Shown: positions 7,463 to 19,515, counted from the stretch's first letter. The stretch: DNA of 64,000 nucleotides from Ensifer sp. BR816 (GCF_000378985.1 NZ_KB905370.1:5082799-5146798); one strand, 5' to 3'. Numbers and translations are program-made. Notes: generated by a model from the letters alone, not told the origin.

Positions 7463-8863
7463 ATGGGCGGAGTGCCAACTTTGAAGCTGTACAACACGCT
7501 GACGCGGGAAAAGGCCGATTTCCGGCCGATCGACCCTCGGAACGTCCGCATGTATGTCTGCGGCCCGACCGTCTACGACTATGCCCATATCGGCAATGCG
7601 CGGCCGATCATCGTCTTCGACGTGCTTTTCCGGCTGCTTCGCCATGTCTATGGCGAAAGCCAGGTCACCTATGCGCGCAATATCACGGACGTCGACGACA
7701 AGATCAACGCACGCGCCTTGCGCGACTATCCCGGCCTGCCGCTGAACGAAGCGATCCGGCGTGTGACCGAAAAGACCGAGACGCAGTTCCTGGACGATGC
7801 CGCGGTGCTCGGCTGCCTCGAGCCCACGGTGCAGCCGCGCGCCACCGAGAGCATTCCCCAGATGGTCGAGATCATCGAAAAGCTCATCGCCAAGGGCCAT
7901 GCATACGAGTCCGAGGGCGAGGTGCTTTTCGACACGAAGTCGATGGCGGATTACGGTCAGCTTTCCAAGCGCAACCTCGACGAGCAGCAGGCGGGTGCCC
8001 GTGTCGCGGTCGAGGCCCACAAGAAAAATCCAGGCGACTTCGTGCTCTGGAAGCTCTCGCAGCAGCACGAGCCCGGCTGGGAAAGCCCTTGGGGACGCGG
8101 CCGGCCCGGCTGGCATATCGAATGCTCGGCGATGAGCGTCCGCTATCTCGGCGAAGTCTTCGACATCCATGGGGGCGGGCTCGATCTGATCTTCCCGCAT
8201 CACGAGAACGAGATCGCCCAGTCGCGCTGCGCGCACGGCACGGATGTCATGGCCAATGTCTGGATGCACAACGGCTTTCTGCAGGTCGAAGGCCGCAAGA
8301 TGTCGAAGTCCGAGGGCAATTTCGTCACCATCTACGAACTGCTGCACACGGAGAAATTCGGCGGCCGCAAATGGCCGGGCGAGGTGCTGCGGCTGGCGAT
8401 GCTGATGACGCACTATCGCGAGCCGATCGATTTTTCGCTGAAGCGCCTGGAAGAGGCCGAGCACCTGCTCTCCAGATGGCCGGTGCCCGGTGAGGCGACC
8501 GGTGAGGCGGACGCAGCCGTCGTGGCGGCGCTTGCCGACGACCTCAATACGGTCGCGGCGATCCAGGCGTTGCATGGCCTGGCGCAGAAGGCGTCGGCCG
8601 ATGCGCAGCATCTCGGCGCCTTCGCCGCGAGCGCCGCGCTGATCGGCGTGCTGCCGAAGGAGATCGAGCTCGATGAGGCGGTCGTAGAGGAGATCGACGG
8701 CCGCGTGCGTGCCCGCCTCGAGTTCCTGAAGGCGAAGAACTATGCCGAGGCTGATGCAATCCGCGCCGATCTCGTGGCCCGCGGCGTCCAGCTCAAGGAC
8801 GGCAAGGATCCGGAAACCGGCGAACGGGTGACGACCTGGGAAGTGAAACGGTCACAGACCTGA
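7463..8863 (+). CDS. cysS: Cysteinyl-tRNA synthetase
   Basis: A 466-residue class I synthetase that charges tRNA-Cys. The zinc cysteine C33 in YVCGPTVYD, the HIGN signature (42-45), and the GRKMSKS loop (KMSKS at 279-283) are intact, as is the GWHIECS zinc region. Length is as expected. The ATG at 7463 follows a GGAG site and gives [14 protein letters not shown]; an ATG at 7442 would add seven residues. It is monocistronic or leads into the GFA cluster, whose first gene starts 23 bp after its stop. A TATAGT -10-like sequence at 7425-7430 has no convincing -35 partner. Confidence 0.97.
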   Translation: MGGVPTLKLYNTLTREKADFRPIDPRNVRMYVCGPTVYDYAHIGNARPIIVFDVLFRLLRHVYGESQVTYARNITDVDDKINARALRDYPGLPLNEAIRRVTEKTETQFLDDAAVLGCLEPTVQPRATESIPQMVEIIEKLIAKGHAYESEGEVLFDTKSMADYGQLSKRNLDEQQAGARVAVEAHKKNPGDFVLWKLSQQHEPGWESPWGRGRPGWHIECSAMSVRYLGEVFDIHGGGLDLIFPHHENEIAQSRCAHGTDVMANVWMHNGFLQVEGRKMSKSEGNFVTIYELLHTEKFGGRKWPGEVLRLAMLMTHYREPIDFSLKRLEEAEHLLSRWPVPGEATGEADAAVVAALADDLNTVAAIQALHGLAQKASADAQHLGAFAASAALIGVLPKEIELDEAVVEEIDGRVRARLEFLKAKNYAEADAIRADLVARGVQLKDGKDPETGERVTTWEVKRSQT

Positions 8864-8886
8864 TCGCGGCTGACGAGGAGGAAGAC

Positions 8887-9366
8887 ATGGCTGACGAAAT
8901 CCATACCGGCGGATGCCAATGTGGTGCGGTCCGCTTCCGCGTCGAAGGCAAGCTCGGCGATGCCTCGGTTTGCCATTGCCGCATGTGCCAGAAGGCGAGC
9001 GGCAATTTCTATCTGCCGCTTGTTTCCGTGCGCGGGGCGAAAGTCGCCTGGACACGCGGGCAGCGAAAGCGGTTCCAGTCATCCAACGCGGTGTGGCGCG
9101 GCTTCTGCGGCGATTGCGGTACGCCGCTCACCTTCGAGGCGCCTGACGGCATGGCCTTGGCGATTGCCGCTTTCGACAGGCCGGAAGGCATCGCGCCGAC
9201 CATTCAGTGGGGTACCGAGGCGAAATTGCCCTATGTCGATCGTGTGCCGACCCTTCGCGGCGAGGAGACGATGAACGACTCCGACGAGGCTTCTTACCTG
9301 GCCGATCTTGTTTCCTATCAGCATCCCGATCATGACACCAAAACCTGGCCCCCGGAGGAGAGATGA
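8887..9366 (+). CDS. GFA/CENP-V family zinc protein, paralog 1 of 3
   Basis: A 159-residue member of the glutathione-dependent formaldehyde-activating (GFA) fold. Cysteine clusters are GGCQCGAVRF, CHCRMCQK, and CGDCGTPL, the full set of zinc ligands. Family members bind structural zinc, and some act on glutathione-formaldehyde adducts, but most are uncharacterised. GAGGAGG precedes the ATG. It is the first of three tandem paralogs (8887-10342) that overlap by a few bases each and lead into pip. The C-terminal region ending YQHPDHDTKTWPPEE is shared with the next two copies (H-P-D-x-(D/E)T-x-x-W-P), so the duplication covered the whole gene. Confidence 0.88.
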   Translation: MADEIHTGGCQCGAVRFRVEGKLGDASVCHCRMCQKASGNFYLPLVSVRGAKVAWTRGQRKRFQSSNAVWRGFCGDCGTPLTFEAPDGMALAIAAFDRPEGIAPTIQWGTEAKLPYVDRVPTLRGEETMNDSDEASYLADLVSYQHPDHDTKTWPPEER

Positions 9367-9841
9367 TGAGTGACGCCGTGAGAACCGGAGGATGCCAGTG
9401 CGGTTCGGTCCGTTTCCGTATCCGCGGCGAGCTCGGGCGCCCGTCGATCTGCCATTGCCGGATGTGCCAGAAGCAGTTCGGCTCCTTCTTCTCCGCCTTG
9501 GTGACGGCGCCGAAGGATGGGGTCGAATGGACACGCGACGAACCGAGCTACTTCCAGTCTTCCATCAACATCGATCGCGGCTTTTGCCCGAAATGCGGCA
9601 CACCGCTGACGTATCGCCATCCCGGCGGGCTGGAAATCGCGATCGGGGCCTTCGACGACCGCTCCGATCTCGCGCCGCAGATCCAGGTCAACTACCAGGC
9701 GCGCCTACCCTGGGTCGAAACGATCTTCAACCAGCCGGTCCACGATGATCAGGACTATTATGCGCGGCAGGAACAGATCATTTCCTTCCAGCATCCCGAT
9801 CACGAGACGGAGCAATGGCCGGCGTCCGGGGCCTGGACGTG

Positions 9842-9842
<1 letters not shown>
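9363..9842 (+). CDS. GFA/CENP-V family zinc protein, paralog 2 of 3
   Basis: A 159-residue GFA-fold protein with GGCQCGSVRF, CHCRMCQK, and CPKCGTPL zinc clusters. It overlaps the previous gene's stop by 4 bp (ATGA), with an alternative ATG at 9366. It differs from copy 1 in the substrate-side segment (QFGSFFSALVTAPKDGVEW in place of ASGNFYLPLVSVRGAKVAW), where copies 1 and 3 share a KA(S/A)GN(F/Y) sequence, so it may have diverged in specificity. The 3' end overlaps the start of copy 3 by one base (TGATG). The specific substrate is unknown. Confidence 0.88.
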
Positions 9843-11301
<1,459 letters not shown>

Positions 11302-11353
11302 CGGGATGGTTACAACCCGCGCTGTTTTCTAGACTCGCATTTTGGACCGAGCC

Positions 11354-12970
11354 ATGACCAAGGAACGCATCTATCTCTTCGACACGACGCTTCGGGACGG
11401 GCAGCAGACGCCCGGCATCGACTTTTCCGTCGAGGACAAGATCGCCATTGCCGCCATGCTCGACGAATTCGGAATGGACTATGTCGAGGGTGGATATCCG
11501 GGGGCAAATCCGACCGACACGGAGTTCTTCACGAAGAAACGGACGCAGAAGGCCGCCTTCGTCGCCTTCGGCATGACCAAGCGCGCCGGCGTCTCCGCCT
11601 CCAACGACCCGGGCCTCAATGCGCTGCTGGCGGCCAAGAGCGATGCCATCTGTCTCGTCGCCAAGAGCTGGGATTATCATGTCGAGGTGGCGCTCGGCTG
11701 TTCGAACGAGGAAAACCTCGAGAATATCCGTGCCTCGGTCGAGGCGGTCATCGCCTCCGGGCGCGAGGCGATGGTCGATTGCGAGCATTTCTTCGACGGC
11801 TACAAGGCAAACCCCGTCTATGCGATCGCCTGTGCAAAAACGGCGCTTGAGGCGGGCGCGCGCTGGGTGGTGCTCTGCGACACCAATGGCGGCACGCAGC
11901 CGCCTGAGATCCGCGAGATCGTTTCCGCCGTAATGGCGTCCGGTGTGCCGGGCGCGAATCTCGGCATCCACGCACATAACGATACCGGCCAGGCGGTGGC
12001 GAATTCGCTCGCCGCAGTCGAAGCCGGCGTGCGGCAGATACAGGGTACACTGAGCGGCATCGGTGAGCGCTGCGGTAACGCCAATCTGGTAACGCTGATT
12101 GCGACGCTTGCGCTGAAGGAAGCCTATTCAGGGCGCTTCGAGCTCGCGATCGACGCCGACAAACTGCAGGAATTGACGACGCTTGCCCACGCCTTCGACG
12201 AACTCCTCAATCGCTCGCCGGACCCGCAGGCGCCCTATGTCGGCGCCTCGGCCTTTGCCACCAAGGCGGGCATCCACGCCTCGGCGCTCCTGAAGGATCC
12301 GCGGACTTACGAACATGTGGCGCCCGAGTCGGTCGGCAATCTGCGCAAGGTCATGGTCTCCGACCAGGGCGGCAAGGCAAATTTCATCAACGCGCTCAAG
12401 CGGCGCGGCATCACGGTCCCGAAGGACGATCCGCGGCTCGACAAGCTGATCGAGGTCGTCAAGGAGCGCGAGGCGACCGGCTATGCCTATGAGGGGGCGG
12501 ATGCGAGTTTCACCCTGCTCGCCAACCGCATCCTCGGCACCGTGCCGGAATTCTTCCATGTCGAGAGCTTCCGGGTCATGGTCGAGCGCCGCTTCGATGC
12601 GAACGGCAATCTGAAGACCGTGTCGGAGGCCGTGGTCAAGGTCATCGTCGACGGCGAGGTGATGATGTCGGTCGCCGAGGGACATGGTCCCGTCAATGCG
12701 CTCGACCTTGCTCTTCGCAAGGATCTCGGCAAATTCCAGTCCGAGATCGCCGATCTCGAACTCGCCGACTATAAGGTGCGTATCTTGAACGGCGGCACCG
12801 GGGCCGTCACCCGCGTGCTGATCGAATCGACGGACCGGACCGGCGCGCGCTGGTGGACGGTCGGCGTCTCCGACAACATCATCGACGCGTCCTTCCAGGC
12901 GCTGATGGACAGCATCGTCTACAAGCTGCTCAAGAATCGCGACCGGGTCGGGCTGATTGCCGCCGAATAG
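11354..12970 (+). CDS. cimA: (R)-citramalate synthase / alpha-isopropylmalate synthase family
   Basis: A 538-residue Claisen-condensing enzyme. The TIM-barrel starts with FDTTLRDGQQTPGIDFSVEDK, the DRE-TIM signature; HAHNDTGQAVANSL carries the metal histidines, and GNANLVTL follows. A C-terminal LeuA-dimer regulatory domain (about 400-535) is present. The length and the DGQQTPGI sequence fit the CimA group that condenses pyruvate with acetyl-CoA in an isoleucine route, rather than LeuA. The ATG at 11354 is chosen over a TTG at 11342. It begins 52 bp after pip. Confidence 0.88.
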   Translation: MTKERIYLFDTTLRDGQQTPGIDFSVEDKIAIAAMLDEFGMDYVEGGYPGANPTDTEFFTKKRTQKAAFVAFGMTKRAGVSASNDPGLNALLAAKSDAICLVAKSWDYHVEVALGCSNEENLENIRASVEAVIASGREAMVDCEHFFDGYKANPVYAIACAKTALEAGARWVVLCDTNGGTQPPEIREIVSAVMASGVPGANLGIHAHNDTGQAVANSLAAVEAGVRQIQGTLSGIGERCGNANLVTLIATLALKEAYSGRFELAIDADKLQELTTLAHAFDELLNRSPDPQAPYVGASAFATKAGIHASALLKDPRTYEHVAPESVGNLRKVMVSDQGGKANFINALKRRGITVPKDDPRLDKLIEVVKEREATGYAYEGADASFTLLANRILGTVPEFFHVESFRVMVERRFDANGNLKTVSEAVVKVIVDGEVMMSVAEGHGPVNALDLALRKDLGKFQSEIADLELADYKVRILNGGTGAVTRVLIESTDRTGARWWTVGVSDNIIDASFQALMDSIVYKLLKNRDRVGLIAAE

Positions 12971-13146
12971 ACCTGCGCCGCGTTCAGCGCCGCTCATGCA
13001 TCGGTTCACGGAAATGAATTGGTGCATCACCGTTCGTTGGAGTAGGACGCAGGGAGGAGCGACGGCAGTTCTCCGCCGACGACTGGCCGTCGATTGAGAC
13101 CGGAGCAACCCCGCTTGGCCCCGGTTTAAGTTTCAGGATCAAGCTC

Positions 13147-14085
13147 ATGGCCGAACCGAACGCGAAACAGCCCGCCGAGAATACCGATTCCGCGAGAGGG
13201 TTCGCCTTCGCGCTGACGGCCTACTTGCTCTGGGGTTTCCTGCCCTTTTTCATGAAGGCGGTGGCGCACATCCCCGCGCCCGAAGTCGTCGCACACCGCA
13301 TCGTCTGGTCGGTGCCGCTCGCCGGGCTGGTGCTTTTGTGGCTCGGTCGCACGCAGGAGATCAAGACCGCGCTACGCTCGCCGCGCATGCTGAAGATGGC
13401 GACGCTGACGGCTGCCCTCATCACCGTCAATTGGGGCATTTATGTCTGGGCGATCGGTGCCGGGCGGGCGATCGAGACGGCGCTCGGCTATTACATCAAC
13501 CCGCTGTTTTCGATTTTCCTCGGCGCCCTCCTGCTCAAGGAACGACCGAACCCGGCCCAGATGGTGGCGATCGGTCTGGCCGCACTCGCCGTCGCCGTGC
13601 TCGCCTTCGACGCTGGCGGACTGCCGTGGGTATCGATCGGGCTCTGCATCTCCTGGGGCTTCTACGCATTTTTCCGCAAGACCCTGCCGATCGGCCCGAA
13701 CCAGGGCTTCTTCCTCGAAGTGGTCCTGCTCAGTATCCCGGCGATCGGCTACATCATCTGGCTCGAAGCGACGGGGCAAGGGCATTTCGGCGACACGACC
13801 ATGACCGACGTGGTCCTGCTTCTGTCCTGTGGTCTCGTCACGGCCGTGCCGCTGATGATCTATGCCAATGGCGCCAAGCTCCTCAGGCTCTCGACCATCG
13901 GCATCATGCAATATATCGCCCCGACGATGATCTTCGTGATCGCCGTCTTCGTCTTCCACGAACCCTTCGGCGCGGCGAAACTCGTGGCCTTCGCGCTGAT
14001 CTGGGCAGCGCTCTTCATCTATTCGGGAGCGATGCTGGCCGAAAGCAGGGCTCGCCGTGCCGCACAGCCGACGCCGGCGGAGTAG
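13147..14085 (+). CDS. rarD: RarD-type EamA/DMT superfamily permease
   Basis: A 312-residue inner-membrane protein with about ten hydrophobic segments, in two EamA halves. The N-terminal GFAFALTAYLLWGFLPFFMKAVAHIPA and the HRIVWSVPLAG segment are hallmarks of RarD (chloramphenicol-sensitivity protein family). The substrate is unknown; relatives export small metabolites or drugs. Start ATG at 13147 follows 176 bp of non-coding DNA. Its stop is directly followed by the convergent LOG gene (stops about 1 bp apart). Confidence 0.9.
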   Translation: MAEPNAKQPAENTDSARGFAFALTAYLLWGFLPFFMKAVAHIPAPEVVAHRIVWSVPLAGLVLLWLGRTQEIKTALRSPRMLKMATLTAALITVNWGIYVWAIGAGRAIETALGYYINPLFSIFLGALLLKERPNPAQMVAIGLAALAVAVLAFDAGGLPWVSIGLCISWGFYAFFRKTLPIGPNQGFFLEVVLLSIPAIGYIIWLEATGQGHFGDTTMTDVVLLLSCGLVTAVPLMIYANGAKLLRLSTIGIMQYIAPTMIFVIAVFVFHEPFGAAKLVAFALIWAALFIYSGAMLAESRARRAAQPTPAE

Positions 14086-14086
14086 C

Positions 14087-14704
14087 TCAGAGTTTGGCGA
14101 TGATCTCGGTTTCGCCCTCGCGACCGTTCGCGGCGGCGGAAGCCAGAATACCGGGCACGATGTCCTCGGCCCGGTCGATCACCAGCGGCTGTACCAGATG
14201 GGCCGTGTGGACGAAGCCTTGCTCGCGCATGTGCTGGAGGAGTTCGAGCATCGGCGCCCAGAAGCCGTTGATATTGCCGAACACCATCGGCTTGCGGTGA
14301 CGGCCGAGCTGCGCCCAGGTCATGATCTCGACGATCTCTTCCAGCGTGCCGATGCCGCCGGGCAGCGCTATGAAGGCGTCCGCCCGCTCGAACATCGTGT
14401 GCTTGCGCTCATGCATGTCGCCGGTGACGATCAGTTCGTTGAGCTGGCCGAGCGAGTGGCGGGTCGCTTCCTTGTCCATCAGGAACTCGGGAATGATGCC
14501 GGTGACGTGACCGCCGGCCGAGAGCACGCCGCTTGCCACGGCGCCCATGATGCCGCGCGTGCCGCCGCCATAGACGAGCTGCAGTCCATGATCGGCGATC
14601 GATTTCCCGAGAGTGCGGCCCGCCTCGATATGCGCCGGATCACGTCCGGGCTGAGAACCGCAATAAACGCAGACGGATCGAATCGGGGCAGGGTGCTTGC
14701 TCAT
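14087..14704 (-). CDS. LOG family protein (cytokinin riboside 5'-monophosphate phosphoribohydrolase-like)
   Basis: A 205-residue Rossmann-fold protein with the family motifs YGGGTRGIMG (45-54) and PGGIGTLEE (115-123), which bind nucleotide phosphate and ribose. LOG enzymes release free base from nucleoside 5'-monophosphates, including cytokinin nucleotides, which is relevant for plant-associated bacteria; many members act as general AMP/purine nucleosidases. The ATG at 14704 begins MSKHPAPIRSVCVYCGS; the upstream frame to 14800 lacks similarity. It diverges from the LysM gene. Confidence 0.9.
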   Translation of the reverse strand: MSKHPAPIRSVCVYCGSQPGRDPAHIEAGRTLGKSIADHGLQLVYGGGTRGIMGAVASGVLSAGGHVTGIIPEFLMDKEATRHSLGQLNELIVTGDMHERKHTMFERADAFIALPGGIGTLEEIVEIMTWAQLGRHRKPMVFGNINGFWAPMLELLQHMREQGFVHTAHLVQPLVIDRAEDIVPGILASAAANGREGETEIIAKL

Positions 14705-14865
14705 GAAGGCAAAAGACATTGCAGCGCAACACGGGTCAAGGAAAATGCGCGAAAACCCGTCGCGCTGGTGCTTGTGTCCGCAGTCGAAGCTTGTGCCCAA
14801 CTATAGGAAACGTTAGCAATTTCAGTAATACATTGAAGAATTCGGACGGTCGACCGCCGTTGCGC

Positions 14866-14871
14866 TATAAT
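14866..14871 (+). promoter_or_regulatory. Putative -10 box (TATAAT) for the LysM-protein gene
   Basis: A perfect TATAAT lies 75 bp upstream of the ATG at 14946, in an AT-richer stretch between divergent genes. The -35 region at the usual distance (around 14842-14848) is only TCGGACG-like, so the match to the rhizobial CTTGAC-N17-CTATAT consensus is partial. Confidence 0.35.
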
Positions 14872-14945
14872 GCATCAATGGCTTGCCCGTTGTAAGCCGA
14901 TGAAGGGGCATGTGCGGAGATCGCTCCGCTCCCGTGGAGAGTGGC

Positions 14946-16613
14946 ATGATAAAGAACAAGGCCAGCTGGGTGGCCCTCGGTGTGCTGGCGATTGCGACCG
15001 CGTTGATGGTCTTCGTGGTTCAGCCGAACCTCAATCTGAATGACGATGACAAGGAAATGACCGCGCAACCTGCGGCAAGCGGCAGCGAGACCGCAGGCGC
15101 GGCGCCCGCCGGCAAGGTCCAAGGTGGGGCGCAGGAGCAGGGGGCTGCGACCGCAGACTTGACCGTTCCAGGATTTGACCTTCTTCGCGTCGAGCCGGAT
15201 GGGTCGACCGTCGTCGCCGGCCGTGCCCAGCCGGGTACCAAGCTGGAAATTCTGAGCGGCGATACCGTGGTCGGTACGGCCGATGTCAACGCGGCTGGAG
15301 ACTTCGCCGCCGTCTTCGACAAGCCGCTTGCGGCCGGCGACCACCAGCTGACGCTCCGAAGCCTCGGCGCCGGTGGCGCCAGCAAGGTCTCGGAAGAGAT
15401 CGCCACCGTTTCCGTGCCGAAGGAGCCGGGCGGCCAACTGCTGGCGATGGTCTCCAAACCGGGCGAGGCAAGCCGGCTGATCACGACGCCGAAGGCAGAT
15501 GCCAAGGGGACCGAGACTGCGGCCGCGCCCGCGACGCAGAACGGCGCTACGGAGGCAACACCTGCGATGCCGACACCTTCCAACATCGTGTCCGGCCTGC
15601 AGGTGACGGCTGTGGAGATCGAAGGCCAGAGGATGTTCGTGGCCGGCAATGCGAAACCGGGGGCACTGGTGCGCATCTATGCCGACGACAAGCTCGTCGG
15701 CGAGATGAAGGCGGACGACAAGGGGCATTTCATCGTCGATGGCACGGTCGAGCTCGCCGTCGGCAGCCACATCATCCGCGCGGACATGATGAGCGAGGAC
15801 GCCACCAAGGTAGCGATGCGCGCCTCCGTGCCCTTCGACAGGCCGGCCGGCACGCAGGTCGCCGCGATTGCCGGTTCCTCCTCGGAACACGCTGCCCCAG
15901 GACTCGATGGCCTGAGGACGGAGGCAGGCAAGGCGCTCACCCTGCTGAAGGGGCTTTTCACCGATGGCAAGCAGCCCTCCGCCGAACAGCTTGCCGCCGC
16001 CCGCTCGGCAACGGAATTTGCGCTGAAATCACTCTCCGAGTTCAAGCCGGCCGAGACTTCCGATGCGGCACAGACCGCCGCGGCAGCCGAGGCTTCCAAG
16101 GCAGCCGCCGAGGCTTTGAAACTCCTGAGAAATTCGCCGCAGGACCCGGCAAGCGTCGTTGCGACGCTTGGCAAAGTTGACGGGGTCATCGGACCCGCAT
16201 TGTCGCAGCAGGCGAGCGGCACTGCGCTTGTGGCCTCGGCCAAGCCCCAGGCCACGGCGAGCGACGCGGCCGAACCGCCGAAGCCCGACAGCGCGACGAA
16301 CAACGCGAACAAGCCTTCGGGCGAAGAGATCGCCGCATCCGCTCCGGCGGACGTACAGCCCGCAACGATCGAGCAGCCGCCGCTCAAGGAAAGCAAGGAA
16401 TCCGTGATCATCCGCCGTGGCGACACGCTCTGGCAGATTTCGCGCCGCGTCTACGGCAAGGGCGTGCGTTACACGACGATCTACCTCGCCAACCGCGAAC
16501 AGATTGACAATCCCGACCTGATCCGCCCCGGCCAAGTGTTCGGGGTTCCGAACGAGGCTCTTTCCGACGTGGAATCGCGGGAGATGCATCGCAAGCGTGT
16601 GAGACGCGAATAA
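14946..16613 (+). CDS. Membrane-anchored Ig-like/LysM protein
   Basis: A 555-residue protein with an N-terminal membrane anchor (residues 8-27) and an acidic Ala/Gly-rich spacer. Two related beta-sandwich repeats follow (about 75-140 and 217-285; both have the pattern VxGxAxPGxxxxIxxxDxxVGxxxxxxxGxF). Then come a long Ala-rich helical region and a C-terminal LysM domain (about 497-545; RRGDTLWQISRRVYGKG). LysM binds peptidoglycan, so the protein probably spans from inner membrane to cell wall. The ATG at 14946 follows GGAGAG and starts just before the anchor. A terminator at 16677 ends the unit. Confidence 0.88.
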   Translation: MIKNKASWVALGVLAIATALMVFVVQPNLNLNDDDKEMTAQPAASGSETAGAAPAGKVQGGAQEQGAATADLTVPGFDLLRVEPDGSTVVAGRAQPGTKLEILSGDTVVGTADVNAAGDFAAVFDKPLAAGDHQLTLRSLGAGGASKVSEEIATVSVPKEPGGQLLAMVSKPGEASRLITTPKADAKGTETAAAPATQNGATEATPAMPTPSNIVSGLQVTAVEIEGQRMFVAGNAKPGALVRIYADDKLVGEMKADDKGHFIVDGTVELAVGSHIIRADMMSEDATKVAMRASVPFDRPAGTQVAAIAGSSSEHAAPGLDGLRTEAGKALTLLKGLFTDGKQPSAEQLAAARSATEFALKSLSEFKPAETSDAAQTAAAAEASKAAAEALKLLRNSPQDPASVVATLGKVDGVIGPALSQQASGTALVASAKPQATASDAAEPPKPDSATNNANKPSGEEIAASAPADVQPATIEQPPLKESKESVIIRRGDTLWQISRRVYGKGVRYTTIYLANREQIDNPDLIRPGQVFGVPNEALSDVESREMHRKRVRRE

Positions 16614-16676
16614 TTATCAGTCTTCCACCGCAGTTCCATTGCGGTGGCGTGGGGGTAGACCTATCTGTAAGAAACG

Positions 16677-16702
16677 GCGGCGTCTTCAAGGACGCCGCTT
16701 TT
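16677..16702 (+). terminator. Rho-independent terminator after the LysM-protein gene
   Basis: Perfect 8-bp GC stem GCGGCGTC / GACGCCGC (16677-16684, 16691-16698) with a 6-base loop followed by TTTT, 64 bp after the stop codon. Confidence 0.75.
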
Positions 16703-16817
16703 CATTGACCCGCAAGGGAATCGCCGGCGATCGTAAGCGGTTCCCGATCTCTCGGTTGACGTTTTGGATCTCGAGTGTTCGGCATCGCCGTGATCCAAGA
16801 GCATTGGAAGCAGATAC

Positions 16818-18710
16818 GTGGCACCCCAGAACCAGAAGAAGACGGTTTCCGCCGATGCCGCCAATCCATTGGGTACGATCGCCAATCTCTGGCCCTATAT
16901 GTGGCCGGCCGACCGCCCAGATCTCAAGCTTCGGGTCGTTTGGGCGACGATCATCCTTGTCGCCGCCAAGGTGGTCCTCGTTCTCGTTCCCTATTTCTTC
17001 AAATGGGCGACGGATGCGCTGAACAACAAGCCGGACGCACTCGGCTTCCTGCCGCAATTCCTGACCGGCGCGGTCATGCTGGTGCTTGCCTACAATCTGG
17101 CGCGCCTGCTGCAATCCGGGCTCAACCAGTTCCGCGACGCCCTCTTTGCAAGCGTCGGCCAGCATGCCGTGCGGCAGCTTGCCTACAGGACCTTCGTCCA
17201 CATGCATCAATTGTCGCTGCGCTTCCATCTGGAGCGGCGCACCGGCGGGCTCTCGCGCATCATCGAACGGGGCACCAAGGGCATCGAGACGATCGTTCGC
17301 TTCACGATCCTGAACAGCGTCCCGACATTGATCGAGTTTCTGCTGACCGCAGTGATCTTCTGGTGGGGCTACGGCTTCAGCTATCTCCTCATTACGGCCA
17401 TCACCGTCTGGCTCTACATCTGGTTCACCGTGCGCGCCAGCGACTGGCGGATCGCCATTCGACGGTCGATGAACGACAGCGACACCGATGCGAACACCAA
17501 GGCGATCGATTCGCTGCTCAACTTCGAGACCGTCAAATATTTCGGCAACGAAGAGATGGAGGCGAAGCGCTTCGACAAGTCGATGGAGCGCTACGAACGC
17601 GCCGCCACACAGGTCTGGACCTCTCTCGGCTGGCTGAACTTCGGCCAGGCGCTGATATTCGGCGCTGGCACGGCGGTGATGATGACGATTTCGGCGCTCG
17701 CCGTGAGAAGCGGCGAGCAGACCATCGGCGACTTCGTCTTCATCAACGCGATGCTGATTCAGCTTGCCATTCCGCTGAACTTCATCGGTTTCGTCTATCG
17801 CGAAATCCGTCAGGGCCTGACGGACATCGAGCACATGTTCGATCTCCTCGACGTCGAAGCTGAGGTGGTCGACAGGCCAGATGCGAAGGAATTATCGATC
17901 GAGCGAGGCGCGATCGCCTTCAAGGACGTGCATTTCGCCTACGATCCGGCCCGACCCATCCTCAAGGGTATCTCCTTCGAGGTCCCCGCCGGCAAGACGG
18001 TGGCGGTCGTCGGCCCGTCCGGGGCGGGCAAGTCCACGCTCTCGCGGCTGCTCTATCGTTTCTACGACGTGCAGCGGGGCTCGATCACCGTCGACGATCA
18101 GGATGTGCGCGACGTCACCCAGAACAGCCTGCGGGGCGTGATCGGCATGGTTCCCCAGGACACGGTGCTCTTCAACGACACGATCGCCTACAACATCCGC
18201 TACGGCCGGATCACGGCCTCGGACGCCGAGGTCGAGGTGGCCGCCGATGCGGCGCAGATTGCCGACTTCATCCGCGGCCTGCCGGAGGGCTATCGAGCGA
18301 TGGTCGGTGAGCGTGGGCTGAAACTCTCGGGCGGCGAGAAGCAGCGCGTCGCGATTGCGCGGACCATCCTGAAGGCGCCGCCGATTCTGATCCTGGACGA
18401 GGCGACCTCCGCGCTCGACACGAAGACGGAGCAGGAAATCCAGGCCGCACTCGACGTCGTGTCGCGCAACCGCACAACGCTCGTGATCGCGCATCGCCTG
18501 TCGACCGTCATCAACGCCGACGAGATCATCGTGCTGAAGGATGGTGTTATAGCCGAACGGGGCACACACGGCGAATTGATCGATCGCGACGGTCTCTACG
18601 CATCCATGTGGAACCGCCAGCGCGAGGCAACGCAAGCCGAGGAGCAATTGAAGCGGGTGCGCGAGCGCGACGATCTCGGCATCGTCGACCGCGGCGCGCC
18701 GGCGGCTTGA
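16818..18710 (+). CDS. Atm1/ABCB7-type ABC exporter (fused permease-ATPase)
   Basis: A 630-residue half-transporter: six-helix permease (about 30-330) then an ATPase with Walker [10 protein letters not shown], the [14 protein letters not shown] signature, and Walker [12 protein letters not shown]. The permease segment [27 protein letters not shown] is characteristic of the Atm1/HMT1 subgroup, whose members export glutathione-linked sulphur species or heavy-metal conjugates. It starts with GTG at 16818, nine bases after GGAAG; no ATG gives a sensible N-terminus. It stands alone, 106 bp before psd. Confidence 0.93.
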   Translation: MAPQNQKKTVSADAANPLGTIANLWPYMWPADRPDLKLRVVWATIILVAAKVVLVLVPYFFKWATDALNNKPDALGFLPQFLTGAVMLVLAYNLARLLQSGLNQFRDALFASVGQHAVRQLAYRTFVHMHQLSLRFHLERRTGGLSRIIERGTKGIETIVRFTILNSVPTLIEFLLTAVIFWWGYGFSYLLITAITVWLYIWFTVRASDWRIAIRRSMNDSDTDANTKAIDSLLNFETVKYFGNEEMEAKRFDKSMERYERAATQVWTSLGWLNFGQALIFGAGTAVMMTISALAVRSGEQTIGDFVFINAMLIQLAIPLNFIGFVYREIRQGLTDIEHMFDLLDVEAEVVDRPDAKELSIERGAIAFKDVHFAYDPARPILKGISFEVPAGKTVAVVGPSGAGKSTLSRLLYRFYDVQRGSITVDDQDVRDVTQNSLRGVIGMVPQDTVLFNDTIAYNIRYGRITASDAEVEVAADAAQIADFIRGLPEGYRAMVGERGLKLSGGEKQRVAIARTILKAPPILILDEATSALDTKTEQEIQAALDVVSRNRTTLVIAHRLSTVINADEIIVLKDGVIAERGTHGELIDRDGLYASMWNRQREATQAEEQLKRVRERDDLGIVDRGAPAA

Positions 18711-18816
18711 CGAGGGTCGCTGCAGGCCGCGTCGTCGCAATTGCCATGGCCTTCGCCGTTGCCGGGGCCTCGAAATCGCGCTAGTTCACGTTCCGCGTCA
18801 TATCTGGAGTAAGTTC

Positions 18817-19515
18817 ATGAGCTTGGTCGAAACGGTCCGCAACACGCTCGTCCCGGTGCACAAGGAAGGCTATCGCTTCATTGCCATCTTCTTTGTGGTT
18901 TCCCTGATTCTCGGCTTCCTGTGGGAACCGCTGATGTGGATCGGCTTTCTGTTGACCGCCTGGTGCGCCTATTTCTTCCGCGATCCGGAACGCATGACGC
19001 CGATCGACGACGATCTCGTCATCAGCCCGGCCGACGGGCGTGTATCGTCGATCGCCACGGTCACGCCGCCGGAGGAACTGGGGCTCGGCTCGGAGCCGAT
19101 GCTGCGCATTTCCGTGTTCATGAACGTCTTCGATTGCCATGTGAACCGCGCGCCGATGAGCGGGACCGTCCGGCGCATAGCCTATCGGGCCGGCAGTTTC
19201 CTGAATGCCGAACTCGACAAGGCGAGCCAGGACAATGAACGCAACGGTCTTGTTGTCGAAACGAGCCACGGCGCCGTCGGCGTCGTCCAGATCGCCGGCC
19301 TGGTTGCGCGGCGCATTCTCTGCTGGACGACGGAAAACGCTTCGCTGGAAGGTGGCGAGCGCTTCGGCCTCATCCGGTTCGGTTCGCGCGTCGATGTGTT
19401 TCTCCCGGAAGGCGCGCAGCCCCGTGTCAGTCTCGGCCAGAAGGCCATTGCCGGCGAGACGGTGATTGCCGAGTTCGGCTCGTCGAAGGGGCCGGTCATC
19501 AGCCGACGCGCGTGA
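18817..19515 (+). CDS. psd: Phosphatidylserine decarboxylase proenzyme (short type)
   Basis: A 232-residue pyruvoyl enzyme that makes phosphatidylethanolamine from phosphatidylserine at the inner membrane. Hydrophobic anchors lie at about 20-53, the YFFRDPER motif at 52-59, and the self-cleavage site at G189-S190 (IRFGSRVD), where Ser becomes the pyruvoyl group of the alpha chain. The size matches the short class found in Sinorhizobium. It is directly upstream of pssA (9 bp), which makes its substrate. Confidence 0.95.
   Translation: MSLVETVRNTLVPVHKEGYRFIAIFFVVSLILGFLWEPLMWIGFLLTAWCAYFFRDPERMTPIDDDLVISPADGRVSSIATVTPPEELGLGSEPMLRISVFMNVFDCHVNRAPMSGTVRRIAYRAGSFLNAELDKASQDNERNGLVVETSHGAVGVVQIAGLVARRILCWTTENASLEGGERFGLIRFGSRVDVFLPEGAQPRVSLGQKAIAGETVIAEFGSSKGPVISRRA

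Noticed and set aside
7352-8611. 419-codon open frame antisense to cysS
   Set aside because: cysS has HIGN and KMSKS on the other strand; the antisense product shows no family feature.
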